DNA of 35,245 nucleotides, from the NCBI GenBank assembly GCA_003484545.1, contig DNCF01000356.1, forward strand, positions 506 to 35,750, given 5' to 3'. Of this stretch, positions 23,315 through 35,245 are shown piece by piece. Both the position numbers and the translations under genes were made by a program. Source of the stretch: Massilia sp. GTDB taxonomy: Bacteria > Pseudomonadota > Gammaproteobacteria > Burkholderiales > Burkholderiaceae_D. Every line of letters starts with the position of its first letter. The stretch's first letter is position 1. The notes beneath the pieces were generated by a model that did no database searches, was not told where the DNA came from, and saw only the letters and a list, made by a program, of their open reading frames with translations.

Positions 23315-24118
23315 TTACTGCTGCGTCTTTTCCGGTGTTGCCGGTTCCGGCACGACCTGGGTATTCGAGGTCGGCTCGTCCTGGGCATCGTCCTGGGCAT
23401 CGTCCTGCTTGCGCTCGTTCTCGCCGTCGAACACCTGGCTCTCGCGGCGCTGCAGGAAGCCGTCGCGAATGAATTCGTAACGGTCCAGTGCCGCTTCTTC
23501 CATCAGATTCGATGCGTCGAGGACCGCAGCGCGCGTATCGACGACGCGCACGCCGGTACCGATGTTGCGCCAGTTGACCGGCTCCTTGTGGCTCCAGGGG
23601 TCGCCCCACATGTCGCCCGGTAACGCAGCAGTGTCACGTACCGTAGATGGGCCGAAAATCGGCAACATCAAGTAGGGACCGGAAGGAACACCCCAGTAAC
23701 CGAGGGTCTGGCCCAGGTCTTCGTCGTGTTTCTGCAGGCCGGCTTCGGAAGCGATGTCGAGCAGGCCGACGATGCCGAAGGTCGAGTTCAGCGCGAAACG
23801 GGTGAAGTCGGTCATGCCCGCTTCGCCTTTGCCCTGCAGGAAGTTATTCACCGAGCTCCAGGCATCCGACAGGTTGCCGAAGAAGTTACCGACGCCGGTC
23901 TGCACGAAGCTTGGCGTGACTTTCTTGTAGGCGGTCGCGGCCGGCTTCAGGGCGACACGGTCGACCGCGTCGTTGAAGGCGAAGCTGGCCCGGTTGAACT
24001 TCTCGAACGGGTCTTCCGGATTGCTGGGCGCCGCGCAGCCGGACAATACGGCGCAGGCGGCCACCGCCAGGGCCAGGCCACGCGCGCGCGGCAGGGTCGT
24101 CATGTTCTTGCTTTTCAT
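23315..24118 (-). CDS. mlaA: Outer-membrane phospholipid lipoprotein MlaA (VacJ)
   Basis: A 267-residue lipoprotein: signal peptide and lipobox LSGC near residue 28, followed by Ala, not Asp, consistent with outer-membrane sorting. The MlaA core contains NPEDPFEKFNRASFAFND, then FARFALNST-like (TDFTRFALNSTFGIVGLLD), then DLGQTLGYWGVPSGPYLMLP. MlaA removes misplaced phospholipid from the outer leaflet and passes it to MlaC. The C-terminal tail (from about 235) is acidic, repetitive (QDDAQDDAQDE) and Pro/Thr-rich. The ATG overlaps the mlaD stop by one base (TAATG); a second ATG five codons later is also possible. Confidence 0.95.
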   Translation of the reverse strand: MKSKNMTTLPRARGLALAVAACAVLSGCAAPSNPEDPFEKFNRASFAFNDAVDRVALKPAATAYKKVTPSFVQTGVGNFFGNLSDAWSSVNNFLQGKGEAGMTDFTRFALNSTFGIVGLLDIASEAGLQKHDEDLGQTLGYWGVPSGPYLMLPIFGPSTVRDTAALPGDMWGDPWSHKEPVNWRNIGTGVRVVDTRAAVLDASNLMEEAALDRYEFIRDGFLQRRESQVFDGENERKQDDAQDDAQDEPTSNTQVVPEPATPEKTQQ

Positions 24119-24591
24119 TATTCGCTGCCATCCTTTCCTTCGGCAGCCTTGCTGTAGATGAACTGGTTGATCAGGTCTTCCAGCACGGTCGCCGATTGCG
24201 TACGGTTGATTCGATCACCGTCGACGAGGTTGTTGGTGTCGCCGCCGGGTTCGATGCCAATGTATTGCTCGCCCAGCAAACCTGCAGTCAGGATCTTGAG
24301 CGACGAATCTTTCGGGAAGTGATAGCTTTGGTCCAGGTCCAGACGCACCATGGCCTGGTAGGTCTTGTCGTCGAAGGTGATGTCGCCGACACGGCCGACC
24401 ACGACACCGGCGCTCTTGACTGGCGCCTGCGGTTTCAGTCCACCAATATTATCGAACTTCCCTGTCACGGCGTAGGTGTCGGAGAACGACAGCGAGCTCA
24501 TGTTTCCTGCCTGGAGGGCCAGGAACAAAATGGCGGCAGCGCCCAACAGGACAAACAGGCCGACCCAGACGTCGATGATTTTGCGATGCAT
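24118..24591 (-). CDS. mlaD: MCE-domain protein MlaD
   Basis: A 157-residue inner-membrane anchored MCE protein: an N-terminal helix (WVGLFVLLGAAAILFLALQ) then one MCE domain (about 38-118) with YAVTGKFDNIGGLKPQAPVK, SAGVVVGRVGDITFD and GLLGEQYIGIEPGGD. MlaD hexamers form the periplasmic channel on the MlaFE transporter. The gene lies 50 bp after mlaE and overlaps mlaA by one base. Confidence 0.96.
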   Translation of the reverse strand: MHRKIIDVWVGLFVLLGAAAILFLALQAGNMSSLSFSDTYAVTGKFDNIGGLKPQAPVKSAGVVVGRVGDITFDDKTYQAMVRLDLDQSYHFPKDSSLKILTAGLLGEQYIGIEPGGDTNNLVDGDRINRTQSATVLEDLINQFIYSKAAEGKDGSE

Positions 24592-24641
24592 AGTAATTCC
24601 TAGTATTCAGGCCGTCTGTGCGCGGCCAAACGAAACGATTT

Positions 24642-25427
24642 TTATTCGGGAGTGAACATCAGGGCGGTCATGACGAAATCCAGGCCCAGCACCAGCAGCG
24701 ATGCGATCACCACGGTCCGGGTGGTGGCGCGCGCCACGTCGGCCGGGGTCGGCTTCACGTGGTAACCCTGGAACAGTGCGGTGAAGGTCACGGCGACGCC
24801 GAACACGAAACTCTTGATGATGCTGCTGATCACGTCGCGCCGGACGTCCACGCCGGCCTGCATTTGCGACCAGAACGCGCCTTCATCCAGGCTGAGCAGT
24901 TTCACGGCGACCAGGTAGCTGCCCATGATGCCGACGGCCGAGAACACGGCGGCCAGTACCGGCATGGCGACCACGCCGCCCCAGAAACGGGGCGCCAGCA
25001 CGCGCTGCACGGGATTGACCGCCATCATTTCCATGGCCGACAGCTCGTCGTTCGACTTCATCAGGCCGATCTCGGCGGTCAGCGAGGTGCCGGCGCGGCC
25101 CGCGAACAGCAGCGCCGTCACGACCGGCCCGAGTTCGCGGATCAGCGACAGCGCCGTCAGCGAGCCGAGCTTTTCCTCGGCGCCGAACTGGATCAGGTTG
25201 ACGTAGAACTGCAGGCCCAGCACCAGGCCCACGAACAGGCCGGACACGATCGTGATGACGAGCGAGTAATTGCCAATAAAATGGATCTGCTCGGAAATCA
25301 GGGTCGGACGACGGAAGGCGCCCGGCGAAAAACGCAGCAGGGTGAAAAAGGCGCGCGTGGCGAAGCCCAGGCTTTCGATCGACTCGCGCACGGTGGCGCC
25401 AGCCTTTTCAAGGAGATTCAGGATCAT
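24642..25427 (-). CDS. mlaE: Phospholipid ABC transporter permease MlaE
   Basis: A 261-residue permease of the MlaE family. It has the early IHFIGNYSLVITIVSGLFVG stretch, SLIRELGPVVTALLFAGRAG, then TAEIGLMKSNDELSAMEMMA, which is the family's cytoplasmic coupling-helix region, followed by further membrane helices. Together with MlaF it forms the inner-membrane phospholipid transporter. The start overlaps the end of mlaF by 4 bp. Confidence 0.96.
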   Translation of the reverse strand: MILNLLEKAGATVRESIESLGFATRAFFTLLRFSPGAFRRPTLISEQIHFIGNYSLVITIVSGLFVGLVLGLQFYVNLIQFGAEEKLGSLTALSLIRELGPVVTALLFAGRAGTSLTAEIGLMKSNDELSAMEMMAVNPVQRVLAPRFWGGVVAMPVLAAVFSAVGIMGSYLVAVKLLSLDEGAFWSQMQAGVDVRRDVISSIIKSFVFGVAVTFTALFQGYHVKPTPADVARATTRTVVIASLLVLGLDFVMTALMFTPE

Positions 25428-26227
25428 CGCGGCGCTCCCAGGCCCAGGTCGTCGGCCAGCGACTTGCCGGGATAATGGAAGGGCACCGGGCCATCCGGTT
25501 CGGCATTCACGAACTGCTTCACGTAAGGATCGGTCGACACGCGCAGCTCTTCCGGCGTGCCTTCGGCGACGATCTTGCCGGCCGACATGAAGTACACGTA
25601 ATCGGCGATGGCGAAGGTTTCCTTGACGTCGTGCGAGACCAGGATCGAGGTCGAGCCGAGGGCGTCGTTCAGGTTGCGGATCAGGTTGGCGGTGACGCCC
25701 ATCGAGATCGGATCGAGGCCGGCGAACGGCTCGTCGTACATGATCAGTTCCGGGTCGAGCGCGATGGCGCGCGCGACGGCGACGCGGCGCGCCATGCCGC
25801 CCGAGATTTCGCGCGGTTTCAGCTTCGAGGCGTTGCGCAGGCCGACGGCGTTCAACTTCATCAGGACCAGGTCGCGGATCATCTCTTCGGACAGCTCGGT
25901 ATGCTCGCGCAGCGGGAAGGCGACGTTGTCGAAGATGGTCAGGTCATTGAACAGGGCGCCGAACTGGAACAGCATGCCCATGCGGCGGCGCAGGCGGTAC
26001 AGGCCTTCGGTATTCAAACGATGCACGACCTCGCCGCCGACCCGCACTTCGCCGCGCTGCGGACGAATCTGTCCGCCGATCAGGCGCAGCACCGTGGTCT
26101 TGCCGCAGCCGGACCCACCCATGACGGCAATCAGCTTGCCGCGCGGGAAGTCCATGCGCAGGTTCGACAGGATCTTTCGATCGCCGTAGCCGAACTCGAG
26201 ATCGCGTATTTCTACTAGGTTAGACAC
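25424..26227 (-). CDS. mlaF: Phospholipid ABC transporter ATPase MlaF
   Basis: A 267-residue ATPase with Walker A GGSGCGKTT (37-45), signature ISGGMARRVAVARAI, Walker B LIMYDEPFAGLDP and switch His in LVSHDVKE. The early FGALFNDLTIFDNVAFPLRE region is typical of MlaF. The start is GTG at 26227, because an in-frame TAA lies three codons upstream and no ATG is available near the N-terminus; a clear Shine-Dalgarno is not visible. The C-terminal tail of about 25 residues may interact with neighbouring subunits, as known for MlaF. First gene of the minus-strand block. Confidence 0.95.
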   Translation of the reverse strand: MSNLVEIRDLEFGYGDRKILSNLRMDFPRGKLIAVMGGSGCGKTTVLRLIGGQIRPQRGEVRVGGEVVHRLNTEGLYRLRRRMGMLFQFGALFNDLTIFDNVAFPLREHTELSEEMIRDLVLMKLNAVGLRNASKLKPREISGGMARRVAVARAIALDPELIMYDEPFAGLDPISMGVTANLIRNLNDALGSTSILVSHDVKETFAIADYVYFMSAGKIVAEGTPEELRVSTDPYVKQFVNAEPDGPVPFHYPGKSLADDLGLGAPR

Positions 26228-26257
26228 AGAGGGTTATTCGGTTTTGGGGAATCCCGT

Positions 26258-26263
26258 ATTGTA
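26258..26263 (-). promoter_or_regulatory. Possible -10 box of the mla operon
   Basis: The minus strand reads TACAAT, about 30 bp before the mlaF GTG start. No convincing -35 element is visible at standard spacing, so the call rests on the -10 likeness and position only. Confidence 0.35.
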
Positions 26264-26539
26264 GTGCAGAAACGGCAACCGCTGCTTGAGCCACCTCGGT
26301 TTCGGCCGGGCCCGCGACGTATGATTACAACACAAATAACCCGTGGGTCAGCTATTTAAAGTTGTAAGTAATTGTTTTTCTTAGGATATGCATATATGCC
26401 AACATTTCTATTTATTGCAAGGTATCAACATTGGTATCCCTGAGGAACGGATGCCCGGCGCCGACAGGCGCCGCCCCTGCACGCTTCCTGCGCCGGTTTC
26501 GTTGCAATGCGAAAGCGCGCGGGGGTCGGTTTTCATGAC

Positions 26540-26569
26540 AAAAAAGGGCGCACCGCGGTGCGCCCTTTT
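26540..26569 (-). terminator. Rho-independent terminator after gltD
   Basis: A 28-bp perfect palindrome (26542-26569) has AAAAGGGCGCACCG as its left half. On the minus strand it lies 19 bp past the gltD stop codon and runs into a T tract from the AAAAAA at 26540-26545. T residues on the other side would let it work in both directions. Confidence 0.88.
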
Positions 26570-26587
26570 GCTGTACCTGTCTGCCGT

Positions 26588-28051
<1,464 letters not shown>

Positions 28052-28131
28052 GCTGTTTTATCCTTTGTTGGTGCCGAAGATCGCGCTGCGCTTTCTTGTA
28101 CAGCGGAGCGTGCAGTCGTTGAACGTGTGGG

Positions 28132-28158
28132 GTGATTCAGGCCAGTGGCCTGAATCAC
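28132..28158. repeat. Perfect 13-bp inverted repeat in the gltB-gltD gap
   Basis: GTGATTCAGGCCA (28132-28144) and TGGCCTGAATCAC (28146-28158) are exact reverse complements around one G. As RNA this is a 12-bp stem with a 3-nt loop, without a T tract, 13 bp past the gltB stop codon. It could slow 3' exonucleases or tune GltB:GltD ratio rather than end transcription. Confidence 0.75.
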
Positions 28159-28171
28159 GAGCCGCCCATGC

Positions 28172-32893
<4,722 letters not shown>

Positions 32894-33195
32894 GAAGGGC
32901 TCTCCACAGCTTTTTCAGGGGTTGAAGGCCGAGAATAGTGCAATGCAGCAGACGCATCAAGCAGAATAATTAGGGTCGGAGTCAAATTAAAGGATGACTT
33001 ACCGCTGAATCTTTTAATTGGGGACAGATTCAATCCCGGATCAAAACCCCTATTTTGGGCAAAATTTATTCACATGAAAGTGGCAGGAAAGGCAGAAGAT
33101 TGCGAACGATTCAGGAAGCGTCGTGCAGCCCGACGTCGGCGCCGGATCGGCCGGTGGCTGCTCGAAGGCGCGGCATGACACCGCGCCGGATGGGA
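32894..33195. other. Non-coding stretch between gltB and the RAYT gene
   Basis: This 302-bp gap holds the gltB promoter at its left end. It also contains an 11-bp inverted repeat, AATTAAAGGAT (32985-32995) with ATCTTTTAATT (33009-33019, one wobble pair), directly followed by GGGGACAGATT (33020-33030). Bases 33031-33195 lie downstream of the RAYT stop and show no feature that I can name. Confidence 0.6.
32932..32960 (-). promoter_or_regulatory. Predicted sigma70-type promoter of gltBD
   Basis: On the minus strand TTGATG (32955-32960) is followed after exactly 17 bp by TATTCT (32932-32937). Each box has two mismatches to consensus, and the spacing is ideal. The -10 box lies 38 bp before the gltB ATG, which has GGAG about 8 nt upstream. 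Confidence 0.55.
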
Positions 33196-33900
33196 TCACA
33201 CCGCGTCGGCTTGCGGCTTCTTGAAAGGACGGCCACGCTTGGCCGGCAGGATGCGGCGCTGCGTCTTGCGCTCCAGCTCGCGCTTGAAGGCCTCGGTGCC
33301 GAGCGGCTGGCCTTTCTGGACGGAGGCGGCGATCAGCGCCAGCTCGTCGGCGGCGATCCCCTGCTGGACCAGGTCGGTATAGGCGGCCTCGCGCTGGAAA
33401 GGCGTGTTGCCCAGTTCCCAGAACAGGGCATGGTCGGTGATGACCGGATCGGGACGCAGGCCGGCGTGGTGGGCGTAGCTCGACCAGGCGTAGTCCTTCG
33501 GATCGGCCGCCTGCCCTGCCTGCACGGGCGCCAGCTCGATGAAGCGGCTGCACATCAGGAAGTGTTTGTCGGTATCGACCACCGCCGTGCGAAACCGCCC
33601 CTCGAACAAGCCGCCCGAGCGCCCATACTTGGCGTTATACCAGGGCACGTAGAAGCGGCCGAGCTTTTGCATCATCGCCGCCAGGCTGTCCTCGTCAGGC
33701 GGCGTCGCCAGCAGGTGCAGGTGGGTCGGCAGCAAGGCATAGGCGTGGATCGCCACCTTGTAGAAACGGGACGCCTCCTTCAGCCAGCCGAGGAAACGGA
33801 CGTAGTCCTCGTCCTCGCGGAACACCAGTTGCGGATCGTTGGCGCGCTGGAGGATGTGGTGGGGCTGCTTGGGGAGAATGAGGCGGGGTTGACGGGCCAT
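33196..33900 (-). CDS. REP-associated tyrosine transposase (RAYT)
   Basis: A 234-residue Y1/HUH transposase of the RAYT (TnpA-REP) group. It opens with the family motif RLILPKQPHHILQRANDPQ. It contains the metal-binding HUH motif in LLPTHLHLLATP and the likely catalytic tyrosine region FYVPWYNAKYGRSGGLFEGRF, followed by YAWSSYAHHAG, all typical. RAYTs are single-copy housekeeping-like relatives of IS200/IS605 transposases that nick REP sequences with a GTAG foot; they do not carry ordinary terminal repeats. Two BIMEs with just such feet lie upstream at 34009-34227. The C-terminal tail is basic (KRGRPFKKP). The ATG at 33900 gives the conserved N-terminus; the ribosome-binding site is weak. It appears intact. 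Confidence 0.9.
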   Translation of the reverse strand: MARQPRLILPKQPHHILQRANDPQLVFREDEDYVRFLGWLKEASRFYKVAIHAYALLPTHLHLLATPPDEDSLAAMMQKLGRFYVPWYNAKYGRSGGLFEGRFRTAVVDTDKHFLMCSRFIELAPVQAGQAADPKDYAWSSYAHHAGLRPDPVITDHALFWELGNTPFQREAAYTDLVQQGIAADELALIAASVQKGQPLGTEAFKRELERKTQRRILPAKRGRPFKKPQADAV

Positions 33901-33951
33901 CGGCGGGTAGATGAGCGGTTCGGATGGCGTATTTTAACGCCCCACCCCTAC

Positions 33952-34002
33952 TCTGTCCCTGATTTTAAAACCGAGTCGAAAAATTCGCTTCGACTCTGTC
34001 CC
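33952..34002. repeat. Hairpin with GGGACAGA-type motifs upstream of the RAYT gene
   Basis: GAGTCGAA (33973-33980) and TTCGACTC (33989-33996) form a perfect 8-bp stem with an 8-nt loop. TCTGTCCC lies on both sides (33952-33959, and from 33995). The reverse-complement motif GGGACAGA occurs at 33021-33028 beyond the other end of the RAYT gene, also next to a hairpin. Confidence 0.6.
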
Positions 34003-34008
34003 GATTTC

Positions 34009-34111
34009 GTAGGGTGGGCTCTCGAGTCCACGCGGTCTCACCGTATGCAGGCCAGAACAGCGTTTCGACCGGGTAGCCGGGGTACCGCGTGGGTTCAAGA
34101 ACCCACCCTAC
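34009..34111. repeat. BIME copy 1 (REP plus inverted REP)
   Basis: The element begins with GTAG (34009-34012) at the foot of a hairpin made of GTGGGCTC (34014-34021) and GAGTCCAC (34024-34031, one mismatch). It ends with an inverted unit: GTGGGTTC (34089-34096), AA, GAACCCAC (34099-34106), then CTAC (34108-34111), the reverse complement of the GTAG foot. Two head-to-head hairpins with GTAG feet are the standard BIME layout recognised by RAYTs. Confidence 0.85.
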
Positions 34112-34126
34112 AACTGTCCCGATTTC

Positions 34127-34227
34127 GTAGGGTGGGCTCTCGAGCCCACGCGGTCACCGTATGCGGGCCAGAACAGGGTTTCGACAACGGAGCCAGTGTA
34201 GCGCGTGGGTTCAAGAACCCACCCTAC
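34127..34227. repeat. BIME copy 2 (REP plus inverted REP)
   Basis: A near-identical second copy whose hairpins are perfect: GTGGGCTC (34132-34139) with GAGCCCAC (34142-34149), and GTGGGTTC (34205-34212) with GAACCCAC (34215-34222). GTAG (34127-34130) and CTAC (34224-34227) are at the feet. The spacer CTGTCCCGATTTC before each copy is also repeated, so the duplicated unit is about 118 bp and tandem. It ends 34 bp from the response-regulator stop codon and may protect or end that transcript. Together with copy 1 and the RAYT-side hairpin it fills the 361-bp gap 33901-34261. Confidence 0.85.
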
Positions 34228-34261
34228 AAAAGCCGGTTACATTGCCGTCAAGGGGGAGAAG

Positions 34262-34942
34262 TCAGGCCAGCGTGAACCCGGCCGACAAACTGTACCCCTC
34301 GCCATACGCGCTGCGCAGCGGCAGATCCTGTCCCAGGGCTGTGCGCGCCTTCTTGCGCAGGCGGTACACCAGCATGTCGACACGCCGGCTGGCGTCCGGA
34401 TCGTCTCCGCCCATGCCGGCGACGATGGTCGCGCGCGGCACCGGGCGGGTGTTGATCGTCAACAGGTGCAGGAAATTGAATTCCTTTTCGGTCAGGTCGA
34501 TCACCTTGCCGCCGAGCTCGAGCTGGCGGGCGCTGACGCGCAGGGTCCACTTGCTCGGCAGCGGCGCCGGTTCGCTCGGGCGCACGCGCCGGCCCAGGGC
34601 CTCGATGTGGGCGGCCAGTTCGGGGAACTTGATCGGCTTGGTCAAGTAATGGTCGGCGCCCAGCTGCAGGCCGAGGATGCGGTTGTCGAAGGCGACGCGG
34701 CCGGTCAGCACCAGCAGGCCGATTTCGGGGTACAGCTGGCGCATGCGCGGAATCACGGTGAAACCGTCTTCGTCGGGCAAGCCCAGGTCCAGCACCACCA
34801 CGGCGGCCGGGGTGCGCGTGAGCGCCGCCCACATCTCGCTGGCGGAGGTGGCGACGGTGACTTCATGGTCGAGTTCGCGCAGGAACTCGGCCATATCGCC
34901 GGCGTAGTCGCCGTTATCTTCAACAATCAATATCTGCGTCAT
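34262..34942 (-). CDS. Two-component response regulator, winged-helix (OmpR-like)
   Basis: A 226-residue transcriptional regulator. The receiver domain (1-118) has the acidic pair Glu8-Asp9, the phospho-acceptor Asp52 in VVLDLGLPDEDG, Thr80 and Lys102 in LTKPIKFPEL. The C-terminal winged helix (about 130-226) includes DLTEKEFNFLHLL, a recognition-helix region with RRVDMLVYRLRKKA, and the terminal wing RSAYGEGYSL. Its ATG overlaps the stop codon of the upstream kinase gene (ATGA), so the two are coupled. The target genes cannot be read from the sequence. Confidence 0.93.
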   Translation of the reverse strand: MTQILIVEDNGDYAGDMAEFLRELDHEVTVATSASEMWAALTRTPAAVVVLDLGLPDEDGFTVIPRMRQLYPEIGLLVLTGRVAFDNRILGLQLGADHYLTKPIKFPELAAHIEALGRRVRPSEPAPLPSKWTLRVSARQLELGGKVIDLTEKEFNFLHLLTINTRPVPRATIVAGMGGDDPDASRRVDMLVYRLRKKARTALGQDLPLRSAYGEGYSLSAGFTLA

Positions 34943-35245
34943 GGGTGGGCCACGTTCTTTGTTTTACTTGTGCCTGTCGTGCCGGCAGGGGCCGTTCCCG
35001 GAGGGTTCGATGGATTATCACTGCTGGGTTCAAGCTGCGCAAGCGCTTTGCCCGCGCCCGCCACCGGCAGCCAGATGCGGAACTCGGCGCCGCCGCCAGC
35101 CGGCTTGACCAGGCTGACGATGCCGCCGTGGACTTCGACGATCGAGCGCGCCATGTACAGGCCCAGGCCGCTGCCCGGCAAACCCTGCGCATTGCGGCCG
35201 CGGTAGAACTTGTCGAAGATGTACGTCTCTTCGTCGCCGGCGACG
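34939..35245 (-). CDS. Sensor histidine kinase, C-terminal part (cut by window end)
   Basis: The frame is open to the right edge of the window, so only about the last 102 residues are visible. They hold the end of the HATPase domain: the F box YIFDKFYRGRN and the G2 box GSGLGLYMARSIVEVHGG, then FRIWLPV. A Pro/Ser/Thr-rich tail of roughly 40 residues follows, longer than usual after this domain. It is the cognate kinase of the following response regulator, with a 4-bp overlap. The sensor and histidine-phosphotransfer parts lie outside the window. Confidence 0.9.
   Translation of the reverse strand, partial: VAGDEETYIFDKFYRGRNAQGLPGSGLGLYMARSIVEVHGGIVSLVKPAGGGAEFRIWLPVAGAGKALAQLEPSSDNPSNPPGTAPAGTTGTSKTKNVAHP

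Larger units (their letters stand above)
26228..26587. other. Non-coding gap between mlaF and gltD, with an AT-rich patch
   Basis: This 360-bp gap has no credible gene. Close to mlaF it holds a possible -10 box. The stretch of about 26325-26440 is strikingly AT-rich for this DNA and contains the palindrome ATATGCATAT (26386-26395). GGCGCC repeated at 26457-26462 and 26467-26472 can form a small hairpin. The gltD terminator closes the right end. The mla promoter must lie here, since mlaF is the first gene of its block. Confidence 0.6.

Noticed and set aside
33996..34229. Possible CRISPR or transposon ends in the tandem 118-bp units
   Set aside because: The units carry paired inverted hairpins with GTAG feet and conserved interiors, which fits BIMEs; there are no unique spacers and no cas genes.
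33055..34275. Plus-strand open frame of about 400 codons spanning the RAYT gene and the BIMEs
   Set aside because: It translates repeats and the antisense of the transposase. The minus-strand RAYT motifs (HUH, Tyr) are clear, and the repeats have non-coding REP structure.

Overview
The window is GC-rich bacterial chromosome. Gene order and protein style point to a Betaproteobacterium of the Oxalobacteraceae, most like Massilia or its relatives. The clues are a secreted PHA-depolymerase-type esterase, a TonB receptor, many Sec-exported proteins, and the betaproteobacterial linkage mla - ABC-2 transporter - ibaG - murA - his - hinT - tat. I saw no rRNA, tRNA, CRISPR array, plasmid or phage genes. 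The species is inferred from style, not from a search.

Left part (1-8.9 kb, plus strand): secreted and envelope proteins. In order these are the 3' end of a PHA-depolymerase-type esterase with an Fn3 module, a TonB-dependent receptor, an exported M20 amidohydrolase, a DUF2167 membrane-anchored protein, a secreted protein with two degenerate retropepsin-like lobes overlapping a second small secreted protein, and a lone Xre/MbcA/ParS-type antitoxin. Strong terminators follow the esterase, the receptor and the antitoxin.

Centre (8.95-26.2 kb, minus strand): a very long co-directional block. In transcription order it is mlaF-mlaE-mlaD-mlaA-mlaC-mlaB (retrograde phospholipid transport), an ABC-2 transporter pair, ibaG, murA, hisG-hisD-[DNA methyltransferase]-hisC-hisB-hisH-hisA-hisF-hisI-hisE, hinT, and tatA-tatB-tatC. 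Most joints are overlaps or gaps of a few bases. The main breaks are after mlaB, where a REP-type inverted repeat and a consensus -10 box lie, and after hisE, where a 14-bp unit is repeated three times. The most unusual content is a beta-class DNA methyltransferase placed between hisD and hisC and translationally coupled to hisD. A bidirectional terminator near 8.92 kb closes the block.

Right part (26.5-35.2 kb, minus strand): gltB-gltD encode NADPH glutamate synthase, with a good sigma70-like promoter and a rho-independent terminator. Upstream of gltB lies a REP-associated tyrosine transposase (RAYT) with two tandem BIMEs (REP plus inverted REP) on one side. The same GTAG-footed REP core occurs inside the mla/ABC junction about 12 kb away, so the RAYT and its probable substrate repeats are both in this window. 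The window ends in a two-component operon: a winged-helix response regulator overlapping the 3' end of its histidine kinase, which is cut by the window edge.
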